Shown here in pieces: positions 1-6,695 of a stretch of DNA of 11,652 nucleotides. This DNA comes from JAADHY01 sp964428935 (GTDB lineage: Bacteria; Planctomycetota; Planctomycetia; Planctomycetales; Planctomycetaceae). The position numbers were made by a program, and so were the translations under genes. Position 1 is the first letter of the stretch, and every line of letters starts with the position of its first letter. A model generated the notes under the pieces. That model worked only from the letters and a program-made list of their open reading frames with translations, was not told the origin of the DNA and searched no databases. Where the stretch lies: the NCBI GenBank assembly GCA_964428935.1, contig CAYSAG010000159.1:1-11652 (forward strand), in the 5' to 3' direction.

Positions 1-29
1 TGAGCCGTTTCCTCCGTGACCTTCTCCAC
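1..29 (-). other. Possible start region of a minus-strand gene running off the left edge
   Basis: Read on the minus strand, the first bases hold a GTG at 29-27 that opens a frame reading MEKVTEETA to the edge. They also hold a GGAGG at 15-11 that could instead be a ribosome binding site for an ATG whose A would be position 1. Either way, a gene may begin here, about 134 bases downstream of the end of the CPBP protease gene on the same strand. The stretch is too short to support a product. This is inference only. Confidence 0.2.
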
Positions 30-162
30 CCGGCCCCGACAGCCGCCTCGCAACGCTCCCTTGTCCACTCGACGTGTCAGCCGAGCAGCAGTTCGCGGGC
101 GCTGGCCCCTCGAGCCGCCCACCGCGCTGACTCACCCGACACTCGTCTTCCGGGACTTGCGT

Positions 163-1488
163 TCAAGCCCACCAGGCCAGCAGCGCAACGAACGCGGCCA
201 GACTGACAAGGGCCACGGCCAACGTGCCTTGACCGGCGTCTGGTTGAGCGGCCACGGCCTGCAGCTGGTGAGGCGGCCGGGCTGCCGTTGCGTAGCCCGG
301 CGACCAGGTCCGTCCATCGGGCAGTCGGAAACAAACTCGCGTTTGCCACACGTAGCACGCAAACGCCACGGAGCTGACCACTGCCAGGACGGTCAGCAGG
401 GCCGGGCCGTCGGCCTGGGCCGTCAGCTCGCCGTGCGGTCCCACTTCGGCCGTTTTCATCATGGCCACAGCAATGGCGTTGTTGCAGAAGTGCAGAAGAA
501 TGGGGCCCCAGAGCGTTCGAGTCGCCAGGTAGACCAAGTGCAGCACAACGGCCAGCGGCAGAATGGCGACAGCCTGAGCTGGGTGCATGTGGACGCCAGC
601 AAACAGCAGCGAAGTCAGCAGCACGCCGCCGACCAGGCCTTTTCGAGCGACCAGGCCGGTTCCAATCAGTCCGCGGAACATGAGCTCCTCGCCCACGGCA
701 GGAGCCGCCGCTAGCAGAACCAGCAGCAGGGTCAAGGGCGAGTCTTTGGCGAAAGCCACCAACGCCTCGGTGCCGCCAGCCCGCGACAGCTCCGACGCCC
801 ATGGCCAGTGTTCCACCAGTTTGTCCCACCCGACGGTCATCCAGTAGTGGAGCCGGCCGCAGGCGAACGACAGCGGCACGGCCAGTCCCACGAGCGTCAG
901 GAACTGACGGCCGGTCAGCGGAGCCAGCGGCAGCAGACGCCACACCTGCGGCCCGTACCGCAAGACGGCGGCCACAAAAGCGAACGCGACGAACGCCGAC
1001 ATTTCGGCGGCAATCAGCACGACGCCCGGCGTCAGGGACGGCGCCGGTCCGGCCGACCCGCCCGGCTCGACGCGCAGCGGTCCGCGTCCTGCGAACACGA
1101 CGGCCGCTGCAAGACCCGCGGCGAGCACGTGAACGGCCACGACGGCAAACGTCCACAGCACGGCCTCGGTTGGGCCGGGACCGGGCCGAGCCGCTCGCTC
1201 GCCGGTCAGCGACGACTCGCCGCCAGCCGTTCCCGGGGCGGAGCCAACCGAAGAGCCGGTGGCCGCGGCCGGCTCGGCCAACCACACGCTGTCAGACCGA
1301 ACTTGCGGTTCGGCTGAACCGCCGCCCGCCGTTTCGTCGCCTCCGGAGCTGGCCGGACTTTCGCCGACCGCCGGCTCAGGCCCGACAGGGGACGGCTCCG
1401 TTTCTCCGAAACGGGTCGGTTTCGCCGGGCCTGGCTGGCCCAGCTCGCCGCTGGAGTCGTTGCGGTCTGGTTCTTCCGCCGAATTCAT
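163..1488 (-). CDS. CPBP family intramembrane metalloprotease (CAAX/Abi type)
   Basis: The 441-residue product is a predicted membrane-embedded glutamate metalloprotease of the CPBP (Abi/type II CAAX) family. The family motifs are in order: EELMFR at 267-272, FAGVH at 296-300 and HFCNN at 333-337, which supply the EExxxR, FxxxH and HxxxN catalytic and zinc-binding residues. Hydrophobic segments lie near 108-133, 153-176, 195-210, 250-266, 284-298, 305-323, 363-381 and 423-440. Residues 1-105 are a Pro/Gly/Ser/Glu-rich, probably disordered extension that most family members lack. The ATG at 1488 was chosen because the in-frame extension upstream (to 1782) is Arg-rich and shows no conserved character; no strong Shine-Dalgarno sequence is visible. 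Substrate is unknown: the family includes prenyl-protein proteases, bacteriocin-immunity proteins and regulators. It is transcribed divergently from the release-factor-like gene. The family call is firm; the role is not. Confidence 0.9.
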   Translation of the reverse strand: MNSAEEPDRNDSSGELGQPGPAKPTRFGETEPSPVGPEPAVGESPASSGGDETAGGGSAEPQVRSDSVWLAEPAAATGSSVGSAPGTAGGESSLTGERAARPGPGPTEAVLWTFAVVAVHVLAAGLAAAVVFAGRGPLRVEPGGSAGPAPSLTPGVVLIAAEMSAFVAFAFVAAVLRYGPQVWRLLPLAPLTGRQFLTLVGLAVPLSFACGRLHYWMTVGWDKLVEHWPWASELSRAGGTEALVAFAKDSPLTLLLVLLAAAPAVGEELMFRGLIGTGLVARKGLVGGVLLTSLLFAGVHMHPAQAVAILPLAVVLHLVYLATRTLWGPILLHFCNNAIAVAMMKTAEVGPHGELTAQADGPALLTVLAVVSSVAFACYVWQTRVCFRLPDGRTWSPGYATAARPPHQLQAVAAQPDAGQGTLAVALVSLAAFVALLAWWA

Positions 1489-1558
1489 GACAAGCCGCCG
1501 TTGCGGTTTTCGCTTTTGCGGGCGTTCTCGTCCCGGAGAGTCCGGAACGCTAAACAGG

Positions 1559-1607
1559 TCCTCGCTGCGAGCGTAGCTCCACACGAACCCGAAAGTGTCA
1601 GCGAGGA
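1559..1607. other. Compact inverted-repeat structure able to fold as a three-way junction
   Basis: A perfect 9-base inverted repeat (TCCTCGCTG at 1559-1567, CAGCGAGGA at 1599-1607) encloses two further hairpins: GAGC/GCTC (1569-1572 with 1576-1579, loop GTA) and ACAC/GTGT (1581-1584 with 1595-1598). Nearly all of the 49 bases are accounted for. On the minus strand it would sit about 70-120 bases upstream of the protease start, where it could be part of the leader RNA. A perfect 9-base inverted repeat is expected a few times by chance in DNA this long and GC-rich, so a function is only inferred. Confidence 0.3.
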
Positions 1608-1751
1608 GCGTCGTTTCCGCACCCGAGGCGTTTCGGTCCCCGCGTGGTTCTGTTTTTAGCAGCTTCGCGCGTTTCGCTTGCACCCGGCCCGAGTGGAGAC
1701 GGACCGACTGGGGCCGGTGTGGACGAGCTCCGGGCCGCGTGGCTCGAGCAA

Positions 1752-1796
1752 CCTCGCCCACTCGGTTCGACGGGTCGACCACCCTCGCCCGCTTGG
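1752..1796. repeat. Direct-repeat pair flanking a GGTCGACC palindrome
   Basis: CCTCGCCCACTCGG (1752-1765) recurs as CCTCGCCCGCTTGG (1783-1796) with two mismatches. The copies start 31 bases apart, close to three helical turns. The palindrome GGTCGACC (1773-1780) lies between them. The arrangement suits an operator in the divergent promoter region, but nothing else supports that. Confidence 0.25.
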
Positions 1797-2019
1797 CCGC
1801 GGTCGACAGCTACCACAGACGCGGCAGCCGTGCCAACTTGCTTCGGCCACGACCATTCTGCTTCACGGAACGTGGGAAGCCAAGACAGAGCGGCTTGTGG
1901 CTGCTACTTTGTAGTGTGTTGCCGCGGAATTTTCGGGCTGACGTCGTCGCTTCGCGGCCGGCGCGGCTGACTGGTCGGCGAAGCACGGCGACGTGCAACG
2001 CGCGGAGCGAGCACGTCCA

Positions 2020-2520
2020 ATGCACCCAGCCGACTTGGCTCCCGAAAAACTGTTGCAGCAGTGCGACGTCCAGCGGCTCCGGCGTTCCGGGCCGGGCGGA
2101 CAGCGCCGCAACAAAGTCGAGACGGCGGTCCGTCTGCGGCACCGGCCGACGGGCGTCGAGGCGGAGGCGGCCGAACGCCGCAGTCAGGCCGAAAACCAAG
2201 CGGTGGCCGTCAGACGGTTGCGACTGGCCTTGGCGCTCCGGGTCCGCTCGGACCGAGCGGACCAGCCGGTCCCAAGCTTGTTGTGGCGCTCGCGTCTTCA
2301 GCACGGACGCATTCGCGTGAACCCGGCTCACCCCGACTTTCCGTCGCTGCTGGCCGAAGCCCTCGACGTGCTCCAACAGGAACAGTTCGAAACGGCCGCA
2401 GCAGCCGACCGTCTTAGTTGCACCACCTCTCAATTGGTCAAATTCCTCAAACTCGAACCTAAAGCGTTGGCGTTGGTCAACGCCGAGCGGGCTCGCCGTG
2501 GGCTGAAGCCGCTGAAGTGA
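2020..2520 (+). CDS. Peptide chain release factor-like protein (stand-alone GGQ domain)
   Basis: The 166-residue product is a small class I release-factor relative. The core is RRSGPGGQRRNK (21-32), with the catalytic GGQ at 26-28 that triggers peptidyl-tRNA hydrolysis in the ribosomal P/A region. It is followed by the family-typical VETAVRLRHRPTGV stretch (33-46). The stop-codon recognition domain of RF1/RF2 is absent, as in the ArfB/YaeJ rescue factors. Residues 104-150 form a predicted helical segment, and the C-terminus (ERARRGLKPLK) is basic, which in ArfB is the part that enters the empty mRNA channel. That makes ribosome rescue the likely role by inference. The ATG at 2020 gives the MHPADLAPEKLL start that I recall for planctomycete relatives; an in-frame GTG at 1993 would add nine residues. 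A weak GGAG lies at 2004-2007. The gene is separated by about 500 bases from the next one. Confidence 0.85.
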   Translation: MHPADLAPEKLLQQCDVQRLRRSGPGGQRRNKVETAVRLRHRPTGVEAEAAERRSQAENQAVAVRRLRLALALRVRSDRADQPVPSLLWRSRLQHGRIRVNPAHPDFPSLLAEALDVLQQEQFETAAAADRLSCTTSQLVKFLKLEPKALALVNAERARRGLKPLK

Positions 2521-2781
2521 CGAGCGGCTTGCCCTCCGAAGTGCCCGCGAAACATTGGCCGCCCGCGGCGTGACGACGCTTGTGGTTTTCACCGTTCGGC
2601 CGGACGCGTAGCATTCCCAGAGTGCCAGCTGCGCAGGGAAGACGCTCGCACGCGGACGCGCACGGCGCGTCCCGCCGCTCGCCACGCTTGACTTTTTTCC
2701 GAAATCCCAAGAATCTCCCCGGTTTGCAGCACGTCTGGCGTAGTAATTGGTGCCGAAGCTTCCGGGGCAAGCGTGCCTTCT

Positions 2782-2802
2782 ACCGGGCGACTCGAGCCCG
2801 GT
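2782..2802. repeat. Short perfect hairpin
   Basis: ACCGGGC (2782-2788) and GCCCGGT (2796-2802) pair perfectly around a 7-base loop. No T-run follows on either strand, so this is not a standard intrinsic terminator. Seven-base arms occur by chance at this GC content. Confidence 0.25.
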
Positions 2803-2849
2803 CGCGCAGCCAGCGGCCGCGGGCGTCTGGTAGCTCGAGCGAGTTCTTG

Positions 2850-2886
2850 CCGGTGCTCGGGAGCGGGCTCCGAGAAACAGCACCGG
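2850..2886. other. Two-tier stem-loop upstream of the 816-residue protein gene
   Basis: An outer stem CCGGTG (2850-2855) pairs with CACCGG (2881-2886). Inside it, CTCGG (2856-2860) pairs with CCGAG (2870-2874), and past a bulged G two more pairs close a CGGG loop. A six-base bulge (AAACAG, 2875-2880) sits on the 3' side between the tiers. If transcription starts upstream, this lies in the leader about 135 bases before the ATG at 3020. A regulatory role is not shown. Confidence 0.3.
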
Positions 2887-3019
2887 CGCGGGAGCGGGCA
2901 GGGGCCGTCGGCCAGAAGCGGCGTCTAGGGGCCACGGCAAGGGGCGGCTTGGCAACTCCTGGACGCCGACCAACGTTCCTTCTCGTTTCCCTCGACGTCG
3001 ACCGCGAGACCAGAAACGA

Positions 3020-5470
3020 ATGTCGAACAAACGCAGCGCTCGAAGTAGAAACCGAAGCCAGCGAGAGCTGGAGCGAACAGGTTGGTGCGGCCGCCGGTGG
3101 GTCTGCGCGGTGGCCGCCGCGGTCGTTCTGTTGGCGGTCGGCGGCGTGGCGAGAGCGGAACTTCGTCTTCAGGCCGCGCAGGTCGGGTTCGACGGAACTT
3201 ACCAAGTCGGACGTTGGACGCCGGTTTCCGTGACGCTGGCGTCGGACGCTCCGTCGACCGTGCGCGTGGCTGTCGAGACGGTCGACCCGGACGGCTGTCC
3301 GACCGAGTTCACTAGCGAGCCGGTCCGGCTAGGGCCGAACCAGTCCCAGTCGGTGCGACTGCTGGTCCGTCCCGGACGCTTGGACGCTCCGTTCGTGCTG
3401 CGGCTCTACGCGGGCGACGCGTCAGCGGCGGTGAAAAGCTCGACCGACCCGGCTGCCGGTACGAGCCGCCCGAAGGCCGACCGCCCGACGCCGTTCGTGA
3501 GCGGCGGACGGAAGGTGCAGTGGCTGAAGTGGAGCCCCCGAGCTGGCAAGTCGTCGACAGACAGCGTCCTGCAAACCTCTTTGGTGCCGCTGCGTCAGGA
3601 CGTGCGACTGGTGTTGACGTTGGGCCGTCCGGCTGGTTTGACGTCGCTGTCGGAAGCGCCTCGGTCTGCGGGCGACCAGACGGCGAGGGAACAGCAGCGG
3701 CAGCCGGCTCGTTCCGCCTCAGGTGTGAAACGTCCGGTGCTGGCGGTGTCGGTGTCGGTCGAGCGGTTCCCGAGCCGGCCGCTGGAACTGGACGCCGTCG
3801 ACACGGTGGTCGTGGCGGGGCAGTACGGGCTGAGCGAGCGACAGGTGTCGGCGTTGCGTCGGTGGGTGGAAGGGGGCGGTCACCTGCTGGTGGCGGTCGG
3901 GCAGTCGCTGCCCGACTTGAAGCAAACGCCTTTGGGCCGCTGGCTGGAAAGTCGTTTCGGGCTGCAAGCGGCCGAGGTCAGCGACCTGAGCGGCCTGGAA
4001 ATGTTTGCCGAACGCCACCGTCACATTCCGTTCGTGGGCCGCGTGCCAGCGACCATTGTTCGAGCCGACGACGGACGACTGCTTGTCTCGGCCCGGGACG
4101 GAGCGTTGTTGGTTCGCACGGCCTGCGGCTTTGGTCAACTGACGGTGCTGGGGCTGGACCTGGACCGACCTCCGTTGTCGGAATGGGTCGGCGTGCCGGC
4201 TTTGATTGAAAAAATGCTGCGGGTGCGGGAAGTGGCGGTGGCGGACAAGCACCGTCCACGCAGCCAGCGGCTCAGCCACAGCGGCATTTCCGACCTGGCC
4301 TCGCAACTGTTCGCCGTTCAAGACTACTTCGCCGACGTGAACGTCTACTCGTCTTGGGTCGTCATGGGTCTGATGGCCCTGTACCTGGTCGTCGTGGGGC
4401 CGCTGGACTACTGGTTGACTCACCGGGTGCTGAAACGACCGCACTGGACCTGGGTCACACTGCCGGCGGCCATTGTGGCGGCCGGGCTGATTTTTGCTTG
4501 GGCCGCTCGGGCCGGTCGAGTCAGCCAGGTGCACGTCAACCAGCTCGACCTGGTCGATTTCGACGAGGTGACGTCCACGACCCAAACCCACAGTTGGTTC
4601 ACAGTGTTGTCGCCCCGGCACGCCCGTTACCAGGTCGAAGTGCGTCCGACCAACTGGACGTGGGGTCGGGCGTCGGAGCGGACCGAGCGAGCCTTCGGAC
4701 CGGTCGTTTGTTGGTACGGCATGCCGGAGAAAGTGCCCGGCGGTTTGTACCGCCCGGCGGGCTTCGACTTGGGCAAAGCCAGCTACCGCTTTCGCCCGGA
4801 CGCTCGGGGAATCGACGACCTGCCGGTGCCGGTTTGGTCGACGAAAAGTTTGGTCGCCGTGTGGCAGCACCGGTCCGGGCGGCTGGTGGAGAGTCACTTG
4901 AAGAGCACCGGGACGAACCAGCTTTCCGGCACGTTCACGCATTTTCTGCCGGTGCCGCTGGAGGACTGGATTGTGGCCTACCGGAACACCGTGTTTCGGC
5001 CGGTGGCTCGGACGCGTCAGTCGAAAATTCCCGCTTTGCCGCCCGGACGAGAAGTGGACTTGCACGGGCCAATGATTTTCCAGCGGGAGCTGCGAGGGTA
5101 CCTGACGCGAACGCGTGCTCGCCGCGTCACGCGCGAAGACCTGAGCTTGCCGGACATTCTCGTCCAGCAAGCCAAGTACGACCCGCTCAGCCGCGACCCG
5201 CAAGAGCTCCTGCAAATGCTCACGTTTCACACCGCGGCAGGCGGAACCGGCTACACGGGCCTGACCAACCACACGCTGCAACGACTGGACTTCTCGCCGC
5301 TGCTGGAGCTGGACCGGGCCGTGTTGTTTGGCAAAATTTCCACTCAGGCTGCGGCGTTGGTGTTGAACGGCCGGCCGCACCCAGCCACTCGGCAGGTCGC
5401 CTTCGTCCGACTGGTCATGCCAGTGGAACCAATGCGTGAGGTGTTGAGAGAGCTGCCGGAGTTGAAATGA
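3020..5470 (+). CDS. Large secreted and membrane-anchored protein encoded beside an ABC ATPase; function unknown
   Basis: The 816-residue product starts with a basic stretch and a hydrophobic core (27-43) ending in GVARA, a likely signal peptide cut after residue 46. Residues 47-150 read as beta-strand-rich, Ig-like sequence. Residues 258-300 (an alternating strand-helix-strand run with EGGGHLLVAVG) resemble the glutamine-amidotransferase-like fold without its catalytic residues. Two transmembrane helices follow, 446-466 (including VVVGPLDYW) and about 478-496, joined by a short basic loop (HRVLKRPHW). The remaining 320 residues form a soluble domain that I do not recognise. Similar large proteins with the VGPLDY-type helix occur beside ABC-2 transporter genes; that is recalled, not searched. 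No Shine-Dalgarno sequence precedes the ATG at 3020. The ABC ATPase gene follows after 72 bases in the same frame. A role as a transporter-associated envelope protein is inferred. Confidence 0.85.
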   Translation: MSNKRSARSRNRSQRELERTGWCGRRWVCAVAAAVVLLAVGGVARAELRLQAAQVGFDGTYQVGRWTPVSVTLASDAPSTVRVAVETVDPDGCPTEFTSEPVRLGPNQSQSVRLLVRPGRLDAPFVLRLYAGDASAAVKSSTDPAAGTSRPKADRPTPFVSGGRKVQWLKWSPRAGKSSTDSVLQTSLVPLRQDVRLVLTLGRPAGLTSLSEAPRSAGDQTAREQQRQPARSASGVKRPVLAVSVSVERFPSRPLELDAVDTVVVAGQYGLSERQVSALRRWVEGGGHLLVAVGQSLPDLKQTPLGRWLESRFGLQAAEVSDLSGLEMFAERHRHIPFVGRVPATIVRADDGRLLVSARDGALLVRTACGFGQLTVLGLDLDRPPLSEWVGVPALIEKMLRVREVAVADKHRPRSQRLSHSGISDLASQLFAVQDYFADVNVYSSWVVMGLMALYLVVVGPLDYWLTHRVLKRPHWTWVTLPAAIVAAGLIFAWAARAGRVSQVHVNQLDLVDFDEVTSTTQTHSWFTVLSPRHARYQVEVRPTNWTWGRASERTERAFGPVVCWYGMPEKVPGGLYRPAGFDLGKASYRFRPDARGIDDLPVPVWSTKSLVAVWQHRSGRLVESHLKSTGTNQLSGTFTHFLPVPLEDWIVAYRNTVFRPVARTRQSKIPALPPGREVDLHGPMIFQRELRGYLTRTRARRVTREDLSLPDILVQQAKYDPLSRDPQELLQMLTFHTAAGGTGYTGLTNHTLQRLDFSPLLELDRAVLFGKISTQAAALVLNGRPHPATRQVAFVRLVMPVEPMREVLRELPELK

Positions 5471-5542
5471 GTGGCGGCGGGTGCTCGCGCCGGCAGCCGT
5501 TTGAACCAATTGCGTCGTTTTGTTTCGTGTCCGAGAAAAGCC

Positions 5543-6472
5543 GTGATTGAGACGCAAGACCTGACAAAACGCTACGGCGACTTGGTCGCCGTGAACCACT
5601 TGACGCTGAAGCTGAAAGAAGGCGACGTCTTCGGCTTCATTGGACCGAACGGGTCCGGCAAGACGACGACCATGCGCATGCTGGCCACGCTGCTCAACCC
5701 GGACTACGGCGAGGCCTACGTGTGCGGCATGTCCATTTACACGCACCAGCAAGAAATCCGCCGGCTGGTCGGCTTCATGCCGGACTTCTTCGGCGTCTAC
5801 GACGACATGACCGTGCTGGAGTACCTGGAGTTTTTCGCGGCCGCCTACCGAATTCCTCCCTCGAAGCGAAGAAAAGTCTGCGAGGAAAAACTGGAGCTGG
5901 TGGACATGGCTTTCAAACGCGACGCCATGGTCAACCAGCTGTCGCGCGGTCAAACTCAGCGGGTCGGACTGGCCCGTGTGCTGCTCCACGACCCCCAAGT
6001 GCTGTTGCTGGACGAACCGGCCAGCGGCCTGGACCCGCGGGCTCGCATTGAAATTCGCACGCTGCTGAAGCGGCTGGGGGAAATGAACAAGACAATCATT
6101 GTCTCCAGCCACATTCTGCCCGAGCTGGCCGACGTGTGCACACGAGTGGGAATGATTGAGAAAGGCCGACTCATTGTCGACGGCTACGTCGAAGAGGTCA
6201 TGCGTCAGGCACGGCGCCGAATCCACCTGCAAGTGCGGGTCAAAGAAGACACGGACCGGGCCGCCAAGCTGTTGGACGACCACGAGGCTGTGGACCACGT
6301 CGAGGTGGACGGAAAAGCAACGATTAATGTCGCACTGAAGCCGGGCGTCGAAGACTACAGCGAACTGCCGACCCTGCTGGTGCAGGAAGGCCTGAAGCTG
6401 ACGCTGTTCCGTGAGGAAGAGGTCAACCTGGAAACGGCTTTCATGGAATTGACCAAGGGACTGGTGCAGTAG
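5543..6472 (+). CDS. ABC transporter ATP-binding protein (ABC-2/NatA-like subfamily)
   Basis: The 309-residue product (from GTG at 5543) is a cytoplasmic ATPase that should power a membrane partner. It has Walker A GPNGSGKTT at 34-42, the signature LSRGQ at 133-137, Walker B VLLLDE at 153-158 followed by PASGLDP, and the switch histidine H190 in VSSHILPE. The Q-loop position reads MPD (79-81), so the usual glutamine is replaced by D81. The signature has Arg for Gly in its third position. Residues 225-309 form the extra C-terminal domain typical of drug- and lipid-exporter ATPases. The GTG at 5543 places IETQDLTKRYG at the N-terminus as in relatives; a GTG at 5471, directly after the upstream stop, would add 24 unconserved residues. 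The start is preceded only by a weak GAGAAAA. It very likely shares a transcript with the 816-residue protein. No ABC permease lies beside it here. Confidence 0.93.
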   Translation: MIETQDLTKRYGDLVAVNHLTLKLKEGDVFGFIGPNGSGKTTTMRMLATLLNPDYGEAYVCGMSIYTHQQEIRRLVGFMPDFFGVYDDMTVLEYLEFFAAAYRIPPSKRRKVCEEKLELVDMAFKRDAMVNQLSRGQTQRVGLARVLLHDPQVLLLDEPASGLDPRARIEIRTLLKRLGEMNKTIIVSSHILPELADVCTRVGMIEKGRLIVDGYVEEVMRQARRRIHLQVRVKEDTDRAAKLLDDHEAVDHVEVDGKATINVALKPGVEDYSELPTLLVQEGLKLTLFREEEVNLETAFMELTKGLVQ

Positions 6473-6523
6473 CGTCTCCGTGCGTTGGGACCTGCGCAAC
6501 GCGAGCGGACGCTTTCGGTCAGC

Positions 6524-6562
6524 CTTTCCAGGCGGACGGTCGTCGGGCTGGAAAGCCCAACG
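6524..6562. repeat. Overlapping alternative hairpins in the spacer after the ABC ATPase (REP-like)
   Basis: CTTTCCAG (6524-6531) pairs perfectly with CTGGAAAG (6548-6555). The second arm also takes part in a tighter hairpin, CGTCGGGCT (6541-6549) with AGCCCAACG (6554-6562), which has one mismatch and a GGAA loop. The two folds exclude each other. The spacer 6473-6695 has no convincing gene. The GGGCTGGAAAGCCC core resembles dispersed intergenic palindromes I recall from planctomycete genomes. It could be a repeat copy, or act as a weak terminator or attenuator between the ATPase and the next gene; no T-run follows. Confidence 0.4.
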
Positions 6563-6685
6563 GACTTGGTTGCGGCCAACAGCCCAGTTAGGGCAGACCG
6601 GCAAGCGGGGAAAGCGGGCGAGCTTCCAGCGGTGCCACGCCCGGCAGAAGGCCAACCCGACGCGGGCGAAAAGCGGTTGAAAATG

Positions 6686-6690
6686 GGAGG
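6686..6690 (+). promoter_or_regulatory. Ribosome binding site that decides the start of the small membrane protein
   Basis: GGAGG lies five bases before the GTG at 6696. It favours that start over the overlapping in-frame GTG at 6690. Confidence 0.6.
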
Positions 6691-6695
6691 TGGGC

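Larger units (their letters stand above)
1489..2019. promoter_or_regulatory. Divergent gene-free region between the protease and the release-factor-like gene
   Basis: These 531 bases separate two divergently transcribed genes and should hold both promoters. Open frames here translate to Arg/Pro/Ser-rich sequence with no recognisable domain. I see no TATAAT-like element on either strand. The stretch holds an inverted-repeat structure at 1559-1607 and a direct-repeat pair around a palindrome at 1752-1796, listed separately. Confidence 0.5.
2521..3019. other. Gene-free stretch upstream of the 816-residue protein gene
   Basis: No frame in these 499 bases gives a credible protein. The stretch contains two hairpins (2782-2802 and 2850-2886) and presumably the promoter for the downstream genes. 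A TTGACT at 2688-2693 could be a -35 element, but the sequence 17 bases later (GAATCT) is a poor -10. No terminator with a T-run follows the release-factor-like gene. Confidence 0.4.

Noticed and set aside
77..1285. 402-codon minus-strand frame overlapping the CPBP protease
   Set aside because: Arg/Gly/Ala-rich with no recognisable domain, whereas the overlapping frame has all three CPBP motifs and membrane helices.
1489..1782. 98-codon N-terminal extension of the CPBP protease
   Set aside because: Arg-rich sequence without family similarity; the ATG at 1488 gives an already long N-terminus, and the extension would cover most of the divergent promoter region.
1755..1785. GGTTCGA resembling a tRNA T-loop
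   Set aside because: The flanking bases do not form a T-stem, and no D-arm, anticodon arm or acceptor stem could be built around it on either strand.
3719..6655. 978-codon open frame on the minus strand, antisense to the 816-residue protein and the ABC ATPase
   Set aside because: Its codons lie exactly opposite those of the two sense genes, so it stays open because TTA, CTA and TCA codons are avoided there. The translation is Gln/His/Arg-rich with no domain, while both sense genes have clear motifs.
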